A DNA stretch of 31,593 nucleotides. Origin: a virus. Positions within the stretch are counted from its first letter, which is position 1. Each line of letters begins with the position of its first letter. Shown one piece after another: positions 1 through 8,330 of the stretch. The stretch lies in IMG/VR virus record IMGVR_UViG_3300012931_000057, positions 1 to 31,593 of that record; one strand, given 5' to 3'. The notes below the pieces were generated by a model. That model saw only the letters and a program-made list of their open reading frames with translations. It was not told where the DNA came from and made no database searches. A program made the position numbers and the translations under genes.

Positions 1-906
1 CCCTTCTGGTTCTGGTTGAAAGAAAAGGGCAAAATGGAAGAAGTAGCCGGTGGCCGCTTCTTGACTGAGCCACTGCAATATGATAAGACTGATAGTATAA
101 AATGGATAGGCCGTGGTGGTACAGCCTCCATGAATGACTTCCAGTTCTTGACAGTTGCAAAGTATGATTGGCGGTACCTCGTCGGGTCTATTGTCCGCTT
201 CGGTGTGGATGACCAACAGAATCGTGGGAAGAATGAAATCATCAGCCTTATGAATAGCAAGGTTGATAATGTTAAGACTTCCTACATCTCTGAATTTGAA
301 ACTCGTCTCTTCGGCGCACAGGGTTCAGTTGTTGCTGGTACGACAACTAATGATAACCCCGCCTTCGATGGGCTTCAGTTCCTAGTGCCGGATGACCCAA
401 CAAGTGCATCAAACAATGCAGGCGGTATTGACCCCTCGGTCTATACCTGGTGGCGCAATCAGACCACAAATGCAACAGGTAAATCCTTTGCAACTTACGG
501 TATCAGCCTGATGCGGACACTCATGAACAACTGCACTAACAACTTGAAGATGGATAAGCCAGATATCATTCTGTCTGGTCAAACACCTTATGAGTACTAC
601 GAAGATACAGTCTTGCCAATCTATCGCATTAGCAATAACAAGTTGGCTGACATGGGCTTCGATAACTTGCAGTTCAAAGGTGTTCCAATGCTGTGGTCTC
701 CTTCATGCAGCAATGCTCGGCTGTATATGCTGAACACGAACTTCATCAAGTTCACTTACGACCCCATGATGATGATGGACATGACAGCTTGGAAAGACAT
801 CCCTAACCAAGTTAACGACCGCGTGGCACAGATTATCACGGCCTGTACCTTCAAGGTTAGCCGTCGTCGTTGCCAAGGCGTTCTCTTTAGCATAGATACC
901 CCTTAA
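1..906 (+). CDS. Major capsid protein, HK97-fold type (5' truncated)
   Basis: This gene encodes the main shell protein of the phage head. The reading frame is open from base 1, with codons for PFWFWLKEKGK before the first possible starts (TTG at 16, ATG at 34), so the true start lies upstream and some tens of N-terminal residues are missing. The order 'FWLKEKGK...GGRFLTEPLQY', then 'RGKNEIISLMNSKVDNVK', 'GLQFLVP' and 'GGIDPSVYTWWRNQ' is the recognisable signature of a common phage capsid family with the HK97 fold. The late-gene position directly ahead of minor head genes and the adaptor agrees. The call is firm; only the start is unknown because of the contig edge. Confidence 0.9.
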   Translation, partial: PFWFWLKEKGKMEEVAGGRFLTEPLQYDKTDSIKWIGRGGTASMNDFQFLTVAKYDWRYLVGSIVRFGVDDQQNRGKNEIISLMNSKVDNVKTSYISEFETRLFGAQGSVVAGTTTNDNPAFDGLQFLVPDDPTSASNNAGGIDPSVYTWWRNQTTNATGKSFATYGISLMRTLMNNCTNNLKMDKPDIILSGQTPYEYYEDTVLPIYRISNNKLADMGFDNLQFKGVPMLWSPSCSNARLYMLNTNFIKFTYDPMMMMDMTAWKDIPNQVNDRVAQIITACTFKVSRRRCQGVLFSIDTP

Positions 907-918
907 TAGGAGAATACC

Positions 919-1410
919 ATGGCTGGATTGCCTCAAGTATTTCAAACAAAAGTTACACAGTACGATACAGTACAAAGGGACCCCCTCGGTTCTATTCGGT
1001 TTGAGGGAGGGAAGTTTTACAAATATGTGCAGTTGAAGAACACTACAAATACAGTTGCCACGGATGCAACGAATGGAACTTTAGTTGTCTACCAAAAGGC
1101 TGCGAATAGCGGATACGTGAATAATCTTGTATCTGTTGATGCAGCTGTGGATGGTGATGCAACTACTCCGTTCGGTGCTGGGGCGGTTGTAGGTGTAGGT
1201 TGTCCTGGTGTTGCTGGTACGACATACTATCTATGGATAGTCATAGATGGTCTCGTAACACTCGATACGGCAGTCACAACCGCTGCGGCTGGTAAAGGTT
1301 TCACCATGTCTGCAACGAATAAGACTGGCACTGTTGGTGTAGCTGGCAGCTCTTACCTGGGTACGAGCGTGAATACTACGACACTTGTAGTTATGGGCGC
1401 ACCTTTTTAA
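919..1410 (+). CDS. Probable head decoration or minor capsid protein
   Basis: This 163-residue protein has no domain I recognise with confidence. It is rich in Ala, Gly, Thr and Val (for example 'VATDATNGTLVVYQKAAN') and has no signal peptide or membrane segment, as expected of an all-beta virion protein. It starts 12 bases after the capsid stop, with a GGAG Shine-Dalgarno sequence before ATG. Small proteins directly downstream of the capsid gene are often decoration proteins; that role here is an inference from position and composition. Confidence 0.6.
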   Translation: MAGLPQVFQTKVTQYDTVQRDPLGSIRFEGGKFYKYVQLKNTTNTVATDATNGTLVVYQKAANSGYVNNLVSVDAAVDGDATTPFGAGAVVGVGCPGVAGTTYYLWIVIDGLVTLDTAVTTAAAGKGFTMSATNKTGTVGVAGSSYLGTSVNTTTLVVMGAPF

Positions 1411-1422
1411 GAGGGTACTACT

Positions 1423-1752
1423 ATGGCAGCCTATGCTTATACAGCCACACTGGATGAGAAGACCACGAAAGAGTTGAAAGGTTTCCCAGGGATGAGGTTT
1501 GTCTCTGGGACTATCAACGTAACGAACTACAATGGTACGACTCCAGTAGCTATCACAGAGATTACAAGCAAGTTCAAGGGTGCGTATCGAGTACTCCTTA
1601 CACCCACTGGAACGAGCTTTCTCTCTATGATACCTTCGTGGGATGCAACAAACACTACCATCAGGTTCACAATCATCTCTGCCGGCGTGTTTGCGCAACT
1701 TGCAGATAACGCGGCTGGGATTACAGTGAACTTCCTAGCAATTGGAACTTGA
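1423..1752 (+). CDS. Small virion structural protein, unknown function
   Basis: A 109-residue protein I do not recognise. It has alternating hydrophobic and polar residues, many Thr, and no transmembrane segment, suggesting a small beta-rich head protein. It begins 12 bases after the previous gene, preceded by GAGGG as a ribosome binding site. Its stop codon abuts the first copy of the recurrent 17-bp palindrome. Its place between the capsid-proximal gene and the adaptor suggests a head or head-completion role, which is an inference only. Confidence 0.55.
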   Translation: MAAYAYTATLDEKTTKELKGFPGMRFVSGTINVTNYNGTTPVAITEITSKFKGAYRVLLTPTGTSFLSMIPSWDATNTTIRFTIISAGVFAQLADNAAGITVNFLAIGT

Positions 1753-1769
1753 TGTAACAATTTGTTACA
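1753..1769. promoter_or_regulatory. Recurrent intergenic palindrome, copy 1
   Basis: Exact TGTAACAATTTGTTACA, two perfect 8-base arms around a single central base. It lies between the stop of the 109-residue virion gene and the Shine-Dalgarno of the adaptor gene, with its last base 11 bases from the ATG. Flanking A and T extend the symmetry to 19 bp. It is one of seven related sites in the window and a likely protein-binding operator. Confidence 0.8.
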
Positions 1770-1779
1770 TAGGTGATAT

Positions 1780-2484
1780 ATGGGTACCTTAACATTCAGT
1801 CAGATACAAAACGAGGTACGCTTTGGATTAGGCGGGCGGGTAGATTTTGATACCCGCCTTCCATATATTATCAATCTCGCACAGCAGCGTTTAGCTCGTA
1901 TTCATGACTATGATGAGATGGAAGTCATCAGTACGACAGTAACTCAGAATACAGGAAGTGTTAATGATAAGTACCTTACTCTACCAAACAAGCGTGAGGT
2001 CTTTTCAATAGTTCTTCTCGATGGCCCGAACTCCAGAAAGCTTGTGCAGCGTACACCGCAGTTCTGGGATAGGCGAGTTCCAATGCCTGAGTACTGGGCA
2101 CGTGATAGAGTTCAAGATTACATAACTTGGGGCAATATTGTAGAACTTTGGCCTCTTCCAAATGCGAACTATACACTTCGTATGCGTTGGAGTCAGTGGC
2201 CAAATGACCTTGTAAATGCGGGCGACACTTCACAATTCATGCAAAAAGATGAACTTCTTATCGAGCTAGCTCTTATATATTGCTACAATAGTCTTGGTAA
2301 AGAAGATGAGGCTGCAAAGCACACAGCGCATCTAAACAGACTGATGAGTGAGGCCCAGCAAAAAGATGATACCAAGCCTGACCTTAATATTCTGCCTAGT
2401 GCTAGTGATGCACAGGTGTTACAAGATGGAGGTCTTGGAAGTACTCCATGGATTGACCCATTTATTAGGAGTACAAACTCATGA
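1780..2484 (+). CDS. Head-tail adaptor protein, SU10 adaptor-like
   Basis: This 234-residue protein probably forms the ring connecting portal and tail in a short-tailed phage. It begins 'MGTLTFSQIQNEVRFGLGGR', followed by helices ('YIINLAQQRLARIHDY'), a central beta segment around 'LTLPNKREVFSIVLLDG' and 'NIVELWPLPNANYTLRMRW', and a C-terminal helix pair ('ELLIELALIYCYNSLGKEDEAAKH'). This arrangement matches the SU10-type adaptor family as I know it. It is preceded by AGGTGA and by palindrome copy 1. Assignment is by pattern memory without a search, but its position after the head genes supports it. Confidence 0.65.
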   Translation: MGTLTFSQIQNEVRFGLGGRVDFDTRLPYIINLAQQRLARIHDYDEMEVISTTVTQNTGSVNDKYLTLPNKREVFSIVLLDGPNSRKLVQRTPQFWDRRVPMPEYWARDRVQDYITWGNIVELWPLPNANYTLRMRWSQWPNDLVNAGDTSQFMQKDELLIELALIYCYNSLGKEDEAAKHTAHLNRLMSEAQQKDDTKPDLNILPSASDAQVLQDGGLGSTPWIDPFIRSTNS

Positions 2485-2654
2485 GTAGCCAGTATGTAAA
2501 TACAGTGCCGACTACGTGGGTATCTGCTCCTACAATCGACACAACCATTATTCCAAATGTTCCAGTTACATTGTTAGTAATCTGGGATGCTGGATATGTA
2601 GTTCCAGTATCTTCAACTACATGGGATAGCGGTACAGCAAATTGGAAAGGCTAG
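2481..2654 (+). CDS. Short virion-module protein, 57 residues
   Basis: A short open frame starts at an ATG overlapping the adaptor stop in an ATGA arrangement and ends two bases before the ATG of the next gene. The protein starts MSSQYVNTVPTTWVSAPTID and contains two similar Trp-centred segments ('TTWVSAP' and 'TTWDSGTANW'). The exact four-base overlap and snug fit are typical of a real translationally coupled phage gene. Function is unknown; a small virion component is likely. Confidence 0.6.
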   Translation: MSSQYVNTVPTTWVSAPTIDTTIIPNVPVTLLVIWDAGYVVPVSSTTWDSGTANWKG

Positions 2655-2655
2655 C

Positions 2656-3789
2656 ATGGCATCGAATATAGACCCAACAAAACCAACAGCTGCTAATCCA
2701 CTAACTGTGGATGTGCGAACTAACTTTGCAACAGCTGCGGCAGAGATTACAGCCGTTCAGGCTGCCATTAGCAATGTACAGAATCAATCCTTCGCTGTTG
2801 GTATTCCTGCTGCTATAGTTGCTGCTGCAAATAAGGCTACACCGGCTGCTGCTGATCTTTTTGCGATGACTGATAGTGCAGCTAGCAATGCTTTAAAGAA
2901 TATATCATGGACGAATTTGACAGCTGCAATGAAGCTTGCGCTAACACCTGTATTCGACACAGCACAAGATTTTCGTCTCACTGTAGTTAGCAGCATTGCA
3001 GTTCCTGTTGTTGATACAGTAGGAGCTACAACAATATACTGTACTCCATATATAGGAAATAATATTGCACTATATACTGGAGCTAATTGGGTTATAGACA
3101 CATCAGCTGAGTTTTCTATTGCGCTTTCTGGATTAACTCCAGGCTTGCCATACGATATATTCTGCTATGATGTTGCTGGAGTTCCAACACTTACTTATCA
3201 GGCGTGGTTAAATGGGACGACTCGACTGGTTAATCTCGGTCTTGTGAGTGGTGTGTATGTGAAGTCTGGCGATGCAACTCGACGGTATCTTGGAACTTTT
3301 GTAGCTACATCAGCTACGACAACAGAAGATAGTATTGCAAATAGATACGTGTGGAACTACTATAATAGAGTTCACAGGTACATGGAACGTCATGAGGTTG
3401 CAGCTACATGGAATTACACTACGGCAACAATTAGACAGGCAAATGCAAACACAGCGAATCAATTGAACTTTGTAATTGGAGTGCAGGAAGAAGCTCTTCA
3501 AGCAACGCTTGTTGCCCTAGCACAGAATACAAATACAGGTGTTACAGTTGCTGTAGGTATTGGTCTAGATTCTACTACTGCTATTGCAGCTGATGCCATT
3601 GCAGTTCCAGCAACGACGGCTATAGCTAATGGCTACGTTCCACTGATTGCACCATACTACTCCTTTATGTCGCAAGGTGTACACTTCCTAGCGTGGCTAG
3701 AATACTCAGCTGCAGTCGGAACAACAACATGGACTGGCACACCAACAACTATTATCAACGCTGGAATCATGGGAATCTTACAAGGATAA
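2656..3789 (+). CDS. Tail fibre / receptor-binding type virion protein
   Basis: This 377-residue protein is probably part of the tail fibre or spike. The N-terminal region (about residues 1-80) is Ala-rich and helical. The central region holds 'IYCTPYIGNNIALYTG', 'YDIFCYDVAG' and 'RRYLGTFVAT', then 'NRYVWNYYNRVHRYMERHE'. I recognise this as a module shared by many phage tail-fibre proteins. The C-terminal part is beta-rich ('VTVAVGIGLDSTTAI') and ends in a hydrophobic segment, as fibre tips often do. It lies immediately before the lysis genes, a usual place for tail genes. The exact fibre role is inferred. Confidence 0.7.
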   Translation: MASNIDPTKPTAANPLTVDVRTNFATAAAEITAVQAAISNVQNQSFAVGIPAAIVAAANKATPAAADLFAMTDSAASNALKNISWTNLTAAMKLALTPVFDTAQDFRLTVVSSIAVPVVDTVGATTIYCTPYIGNNIALYTGANWVIDTSAEFSIALSGLTPGLPYDIFCYDVAGVPTLTYQAWLNGTTRLVNLGLVSGVYVKSGDATRRYLGTFVATSATTTEDSIANRYVWNYYNRVHRYMERHEVAATWNYTTATIRQANANTANQLNFVIGVQEEALQATLVALAQNTNTGVTVAVGIGLDSTTAIAADAIAVPATTAIANGYVPLIAPYYSFMSQGVHFLAWLEYSAAVGTTTWTGTPTTIINAGIMGILQG

Positions 3790-3791
3790 TT

Positions 3792-3965
3792 ATGAGTGCA
3801 GAAGCTTGGATTCAACTTATTGCTACACTAATTGGCGTTGGTTCTGTATGGGGTGCTATCAGAGCTGATATAAAGAATATACATAATAGCCTGCATGAAC
3901 TCCGGCACTCAACAGATGACGCCCATCATCGAATAGATGAAATACTATTGAAAGGTCCAAAATGA
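3792..3965 (+). CDS. Small membrane-anchored protein, holin- or XhlA-like
   Basis: A 57-residue protein with a hydrophobic N-terminal segment (about residues 4-24, 'AWIQLIATLIGVGSVWGAI') followed by a charged amphipathic helix with heptad-like spacing ('IKNIHNSLHELRHSTDDAHHRIDEI'). Single-membrane-segment plus coiled-coil proteins of this size occur next to lysis genes, for example XhlA-type haemolysin accessory proteins. An upstream in-frame extension is open back to 3693, but ATG 3792 follows the fibre stop by two bases and is the sensible start. The stop overlaps the next start (ATGA). A lysis role is inferred from context. Confidence 0.6.
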   Translation: MSAEAWIQLIATLIGVGSVWGAIRADIKNIHNSLHELRHSTDDAHHRIDEILLKGPK

Positions 3966-4423
3966 AAAACAAGCTCATATATACGCACTCTCGGGCGGAT
4001 GGAATCTTTGGTGAGTTCTTCTTTGAAGGCTCCGAACTTCCCTTCTGCGTAACATTAGCTCATGCATATGAAACTCCACCTGGCAGTGGCAGATACCTGC
4101 CAAAAGTTCCTTCTGGTACGTACACCTGTCGGCGGGGGATGCATACACTTGGACATCCACCTCACCAGCATGTGTTAGAGACTTTTGAAATTCTTGGCAT
4201 TCCCGGTCACAGCGGTTTGCTATTCCATCCTGGGAATGATAACAATGATTCGGAAGGTTGCACCCTTCTTGGAAAGTCTATTGTCAAGGGTGTTGAGTGG
4301 ATTATAGTATTAAGTAAGGTTACTTTCAATACTTGGTCAGACATCCTTGCAGATAAAGATGAATTTGAACTGGAGGTTCGATATGCTGAAAATCATCAAG
4401 ATGTGGCTGACGGAGAGAGATAA
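3962..4423 (+). CDS. DUF5675-like protein, candidate lysis enzyme
   Basis: A 153-residue soluble protein matching the DUF5675 pattern: an N-terminal beta segment ('GIFGEFFFEG'), the 'LPKVPSGTYTC' turn, and the conserved core 'LLFHPGNDNNDSEGCTLLG' with His89 and Cys100. The biochemical activity of this family is not settled as far as I know. The His...GC arrangement resembles the YkuD L,D-transpeptidase active site, so a peptidoglycan role is plausible. It sits inside the lysis cassette, between a small membrane protein and the spanins, and no canonical lysozyme or amidase is visible in this window. The family call is fairly sure; the enzymatic role is an inference. Confidence 0.65.
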   Translation: MKNKLIYTHSRADGIFGEFFFEGSELPFCVTLAHAYETPPGSGRYLPKVPSGTYTCRRGMHTLGHPPHQHVLETFEILGIPGHSGLLFHPGNDNNDSEGCTLLGKSIVKGVEWIIVLSKVTFNTWSDILADKDEFELEVRYAENHQDVADGER

Positions 4424-4583
4424 TAACACCTGGTGCGTTGGTCGTATCCTTGGTCTTGCTGCCGGCATAGAGCTTATGGTGAAGTTCGGGATGTCTAGTG
4501 ATACTGCTTGGCTTGCATTTGCTGGTGCTGTTGCAGCTATTATCACCGCCATTGCAGTTAAAAACATATCGGAGAAACCATGA
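4383..4583 (+). CDS. Small membrane protein, holin candidate
   Basis: A 66-residue protein with two hydrophobic stretches ('VGRILGLAAGIELMVKFGM' and 'AWLAFAGAVAAIITAIAV') flanked by charged ends, which is the layout of a small class II holin. ATG 4383 is preceded by GGAGG at good spacing, so it is preferred over an upstream in-frame ATG at 4347 that would run further into the previous gene. It overlaps the DUF5675-like gene and, by four bases, the inner spanin gene. The position supports a holin or lysis-associated function. Confidence 0.6.
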   Translation: MLKIIKMWLTERDNNTWCVGRILGLAAGIELMVKFGMSSDTAWLAFAGAVAAIITAIAVKNISEKP

Positions 4584-5011
4584 ACTTTCCTATACCAAGT
4601 GAACTCACACTTATTAAATATGGAGTATATGCCATATTGGTAGCTATATTCCTCGGCGCTGTGTACTATGCAAAGTATGAACATGACACTCTCATTACAT
4701 ACCAAGCATCTGTAGCCCAGGCCGGACGTGACCAAGAAGCTTTAACCAAACAGAAGGATAAAGAAAATGACCAAACTAAACTATATATCGCTCAGTCTTA
4801 TAGTGATGAGCTTGCTAGGTTGCAGCGGTATACCCATCGTAGCCAGTTGCCCAAAGCCTCCAGTGGTGCCCAAAGTTTTGATGGAACCCAGCAAGAACTC
4901 AGCGGAGCTTGCAAAGGCACTGAGTTCTACTCCAACGCCTTAGAAGATGCTTTAAAGTTGCAGACATGGCAGGAGTGGGCAATTCGGCATAACCTTCCTG
5001 TGGAGAACTAA
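4580..5011 (+). CDS. Rz-like inner-membrane spanin
   Basis: A 143-residue protein with an N-terminal transmembrane segment (about residues 12-30, 'YGVYAILVAIFLGAVYYAK') and a long charged periplasmic region ('AGRDQEALTKQKDKENDQTKLY'), the classic i-spanin layout. It links the inner membrane to an outer-membrane lipoprotein and disrupts the outer membrane in the last step of lysis. The identification is strengthened by an Rz1-type lipoprotein gene embedded in the +1 frame. The start overlaps the preceding gene by four bases, and the stop is directly followed by the ATG of the next tail gene. Confidence 0.8.
   Translation: MNFPIPSELTLIKYGVYAILVAIFLGAVYYAKYEHDTLITYQASVAQAGRDQEALTKQKDKENDQTKLYIAQSYSDELARLQRYTHRSQLPKASSGAQSFDGTQQELSGACKGTEFYSNALEDALKLQTWQEWAIRHNLPVEN
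4767..4943 (+). CDS. Rz1-like outer-membrane spanin lipoprotein, embedded in Rz-like gene
   Basis: This 58-residue frame lies wholly inside the inner-spanin gene, shifted by +1. It begins MTKLNYISLSLIVMSLLGCS: a Lys residue, a hydrophobic stretch and an LLGC lipobox with Cys19 as the predicted lipidation site. The mature part is short and proline-rich ('CPKPPVVPKV', ending 'STPTP'), as Rz1 proteins are. This is the lambda-type nested spanin architecture, in which the lipoprotein binds the C-terminus of the inner spanin across the periplasm. It indicates a Gram-negative host. The gene is easy to miss because it is short and fully overlapped. Confidence 0.85.
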   Translation: MTKLNYISLSLIVMSLLGCSGIPIVASCPKPPVVPKVLMEPSKNSAELAKALSSTPTP

Positions 5012-5743
5012 ATGCCATTTGCATTTACTTGGGATGCTACCTTTACTAGTCTGCCTCAGGATAATGAGGCAGCAAGCCTTGGTGCATCTCGAATACGAGA
5101 TTTAAAGAATGCAATAACGGAACGAGAACAGGTTGACCACTCTTGGACTGGTACAGCAAGTGACGGGGCACATATCAAAGTAACCCTCTTGCAACAGGGC
5201 GCTGACCCAAGTGCAGCTACAACAACAGGCTTTTTATATACAAAGAATGTTGCTGGCGCTACGGAGTTATTCTACCGAGATGCAGCGGGGAACATTGTAC
5301 CTATTACGAATGCAGGATTTCTAAATGGAACATTTGTATCTGGTACAAGAATGTCCTTCAATCAGACTGCGGCACCTATCGGATGGACAAAGGACACGAC
5401 AGCAGGCCTGAATGATACTGCACTACGAATTGTAACTGGTGCTATTACACCTAATGGAACTGGCGGCAGTGTGGCTTTTAGTACGGCTCTTGCATCCCCA
5501 GTAGTTACTGGCAGCACAGCTGGATATGTACTGCAAATAGCTGATATACCAGCCCACACGCATAGTGTCCCACAAGGTGGTGGTACACAGACTTTAACTC
5601 CCGGCGGTACAACTGCTGCATTTACTAACCCACAAACAACTGGAAGTACTGGCGGTGGCGGCGCTCACAGTCACGGTGCTGGTACACTAGTTACAGGGAT
5701 AAATGTTAAGTACACCGACTTTATCATAGCGAGTAAAAACTAA
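5012..5743 (+). CDS. Tail fibre / receptor-binding protein
   Basis: A 243-residue virion protein. Its N-terminus has the pattern 'EAASLGASRIRDLKNAITERE', followed by 'DH', which recurs in many phage fibre proteins and probably attaches the fibre. The middle contains 'GTRMSFNQTAAPIGWTKD', a tail-collar-like motif. The C-terminal part is Gly/Thr-rich with 'IPAHTHSV', 'GGGGAHSHGAG' and a final 'YTDFIIASKN'; such His-x-His clusters bind metal in trimeric fibre tips. It starts on the base after the spanin stop. The fibre identity is well supported; receptor specificity cannot be read. Confidence 0.8.
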   Translation: MPFAFTWDATFTSLPQDNEAASLGASRIRDLKNAITEREQVDHSWTGTASDGAHIKVTLLQQGADPSAATTTGFLYTKNVAGATELFYRDAAGNIVPITNAGFLNGTFVSGTRMSFNQTAAPIGWTKDTTAGLNDTALRIVTGAITPNGTGGSVAFSTALASPVVTGSTAGYVLQIADIPAHTHSVPQGGGTQTLTPGGTTAAFTNPQTTGSTGGGGAHSHGAGTLVTGINVKYTDFIIASKN

Positions 5744-6072
5744 TGTCTACTGAGAAGAAAATAATCTGTCCACTGCTTGGAAAGCCTTGCATTGAGGATG
5801 GGACAGTTGTGGAAGGTGAATTACATGCGTGTAGATTCTGGATTAAGATTGTTGGGAAGCATCCACAGACTGGTGCCGAAATAGACCATTATGATTGTGC
5901 CTTTACATGGATGCCTATTCTTTTAATTGAAAATACACAGAAGCAACGAGAAACTGGTGCGGCAGTTGAATCCTTCAGAAATGAGATGGTTAGTGCACAG
6001 GATAGGAGCAATGAACTTGTTTCAAATGTGTTGCACTTAAATAGTCCTGGAGTGAAGCAACTCCCACGATAG
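5743..6072 (+). CDS. Conserved phage protein of unknown function, Cys-containing
   Basis: A 109-residue protein of a type I have seen beside phage fibre genes but cannot name functionally. Four cysteines are arranged as 'CPLLGKPC', 'HACRFW' and 'DHYDCAF', which could bind a metal. The second half is a charged helix including 'VESFRNEMVSAQDRSNELV'. It overlaps the fibre stop by one base (TAATG). Possible roles include a fibre-assembly partner or small virion protein; both are inference from position. Confidence 0.6.
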   Translation: MSTEKKIICPLLGKPCIEDGTVVEGELHACRFWIKIVGKHPQTGAEIDHYDCAFTWMPILLIENTQKQRETGAAVESFRNEMVSAQDRSNELVSNVLHLNSPGVKQLPR

Positions 6073-6078
6073 GATACT

Positions 6079-6561
6079 ATGGCTAACTTAAATGCAGTAT
6101 CTCCATACAAACTTCTACATATCGAGAATCTTTCAGACCCTCGTGTTGTAGAATTGTTCCGCAATCTTATAAGAATTCTAAGTCGGGCACAGTTAGATGT
6201 AGCTCTTTCAGTTAACACAAAGTCTGATAAATTAGTTCTAACCTCACAGATAACACCCCTGCCTGCTGCGGGCACAGTGTATAGTGCCATCCACGGTCTT
6301 GTACCTCCTCCAGTTACTGCTGTTCTTAACTTCATATGCTTAATTGCAGAGCAGGGATATTCTGTTGGGGATACTATCACTGTCCATGCTCAGTGGAACG
6401 GAGTCCTTATTATTCCAATAGACGTATGTGTTGGTGCAACAACAGTGTCGGCAGCACAAGCTGCTGTATATTCGTGTGCGCTTCCGAATAAAACAACAGG
6501 TGCATATTTTACACCGACAGCTGCTTCTTGGGCAGCTAGATTTATCATGCAGGCAAATTGA
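6079..6561 (+). CDS. Virion-module protein of unknown function
   Basis: A 160-residue protein with an N-terminal helical part ('RVVELFRNLIRILSRAQLDVAL') and a beta-rich C-terminal part ('SVGDTITVHAQWNGVLIIPIDV'). No domain is recognised and there is no signal peptide. It has an AGGA ribosome binding site and overlaps the following large virion gene by one base (TGATG). The neighbourhood of fibre and tail genes makes a structural role likely. Confidence 0.55.
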   Translation: MANLNAVSPYKLLHIENLSDPRVVELFRNLIRILSRAQLDVALSVNTKSDKLVLTSQITPLPAAGTVYSAIHGLVPPPVTAVLNFICLIAEQGYSVGDTITVHAQWNGVLIIPIDVCVGATTVSAAQAAVYSCALPNKTTGAYFTPTAASWAARFIMQAN

Positions 6562-8321
6562 TGTCATATCCTAACATTCCAAAGTGGAAGTACACACAGG
6601 TTCCAAACCTTCTTGGGGGTTTGAATCTGGATACTAAACCAGACATGTTATCTGATAATCAGGCTGTGCAGCTTGATGGTGTTATATCAAAGGCAGGAGG
6701 AATTGCTACAGATACTGGATATGTGCCTTTTAATCAGGCTGTTGTAGGACTTCCTCAAGCTACATATGAGTTCCTACGGCAGAATCTAATTGTAAACCTC
6801 ATGCTTATTACAACAAAGACAGTATATAAGCATGATGCATCATTTAACAAATGGCAACTTGTTCAGGGTACAGCAGCTACAACTGCAACAGTTAGTGCAG
6901 GAACCGGAGCATTTAGTATTGCTGTTGCATCTACTGCTGGCTTTGTAAATGGAGACCTTATTGGTGTAACTCTGGATAATGGAGACCAGCTCCAAACAAC
7001 AGCCAACGTGTCGGGCAGTAATTTAGTTATGACCAACGCTGTCCCGGCAGGACGAAATATACTAATTGGTGCTATAGTGGTTCGAGCGCCTGCACTGAAT
7101 GGTAATGTAGACAATCAGGTAAATCCAGTTACAATGTCTGGTAGTGACTGGATGGTGTTTACAAATAATATAGACCCAGTCCAGTACTATGATGGAACAC
7201 ACTGTGTTACTGTACCAAATCTTCCCGGCGGCGGAAACACAACTTGTGTCGCTGTAGCTGTATATAATAGCGCACTATTTCTTCTTGGAACTACAGAAGC
7301 TGGTCAAGTCTTTGCTCAACGTGTTCGTAGGTCGAATCAAACTGACCCAACTAATTGGACAACTGGAACATCTGGTTTTGATGACCTTCGAGATACAGCA
7401 GATAAGATTGTAGCTGGTGATATACTAGGTCCTTACCTTATTGTATATAGAGATAGAAGTATAGTTCGAGGAACATTCATTGGAACAGGTGGATTGAACT
7501 ACTTCTTCGAGACAATGATTGTTGGAGAAGGTGCAGTCTCCGCTGGAGCGATTATCCCAACTGGTGATAATCACCTCTTTGTTGGGCATACAAATGTCTA
7601 TGAATATTACGGAGATTATACAATAAACCCTGTTGGGGATAATATATTCTATCTAGCTTTTGGCTTTACTAGCAATATGAATCCTCAGTATAGACAAAGA
7701 CTCTTTGCATTCTATGTAGAGGAACTTGACGAAGTATGGATTCTATATGCATCTACAACTTCAACAACAGGATATTGTGATACAGTTCTTCGATACAATG
7801 TTGGAGAGAAGTTCTGGTACTCTCGAAAGTTCAATGATGTGCTTATTGGGTTTGGTTACTTCTCAAAAGCAAATAGTACGACATGGTTAGATCTTGTTGG
7901 GACTTGGACTCAGCAGACATGGCTGTGGAATAGTAGAACATCCTTAGCCAACACAGACATTATTCATCTCTGCGCACCTTTAACAAATAGAGTTTATGCA
8001 TATGACTATTCCACGGCTCTTGACAATGGTGTTGCAATAGCATATACTGCAGAAAGTAAAGATTTCACCATGGGCGATGCGAAGTTTCGGTTTGACATGA
8101 TTGAGATGTTTATAAAAGGAACTAACATATTATTTCAATACTCGATAGATTCTGGATATAGTTGGACAACTCTAACAACCATCACACAGAATCCTCAAGA
8201 CCGAGTAAGATTATATGCTCAGTTTATAACAAATCGAGTTCGCTTTCGTTGGTCTGGTTCATCGCCAGATTTTGCACTTGAATGGTTTGGTTTTAGCTAT
8301 AAAGTTGAGAGTCTATACTAG
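6561..8321 (+). CDS. Large virion protein, nozzle/stabilisation-like
   Basis: A 586-residue protein. It opens with a pattern typical of a phage virion family, 'GGLNLDTKPDMLSDNQAVQLDGV' split here as GGLNLDTKPD then DNQAVQLDG, followed by repeated beta-rich blocks ('VYKHDASFNKWQLV', 'VQYYDGTHCVTVPNL', 'DTVLRYNVGEKFWYS', 'NRVYAYDYS') that suggest a beta-propeller. In short-tailed phages such proteins form the tail nozzle or stabilise the portal. The ATG at 6561 overlaps the previous stop; a TTG one codon earlier is less likely. The family call is by pattern only. Confidence 0.65.
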   Translation: MSYPNIPKWKYTQVPNLLGGLNLDTKPDMLSDNQAVQLDGVISKAGGIATDTGYVPFNQAVVGLPQATYEFLRQNLIVNLMLITTKTVYKHDASFNKWQLVQGTAATTATVSAGTGAFSIAVASTAGFVNGDLIGVTLDNGDQLQTTANVSGSNLVMTNAVPAGRNILIGAIVVRAPALNGNVDNQVNPVTMSGSDWMVFTNNIDPVQYYDGTHCVTVPNLPGGGNTTCVAVAVYNSALFLLGTTEAGQVFAQRVRRSNQTDPTNWTTGTSGFDDLRDTADKIVAGDILGPYLIVYRDRSIVRGTFIGTGGLNYFFETMIVGEGAVSAGAIIPTGDNHLFVGHTNVYEYYGDYTINPVGDNIFYLAFGFTSNMNPQYRQRLFAFYVEELDEVWILYASTTSTTGYCDTVLRYNVGEKFWYSRKFNDVLIGFGYFSKANSTTWLDLVGTWTQQTWLWNSRTSLANTDIIHLCAPLTNRVYAYDYSTALDNGVAIAYTAESKDFTMGDAKFRFDMIEMFIKGTNILFQYSIDSGYSWTTLTTITQNPQDRVRLYAQFITNRVRFRWSGSSPDFALEWFGFSYKVESLY

Positions 8322-8330
8322 GAGAATATT

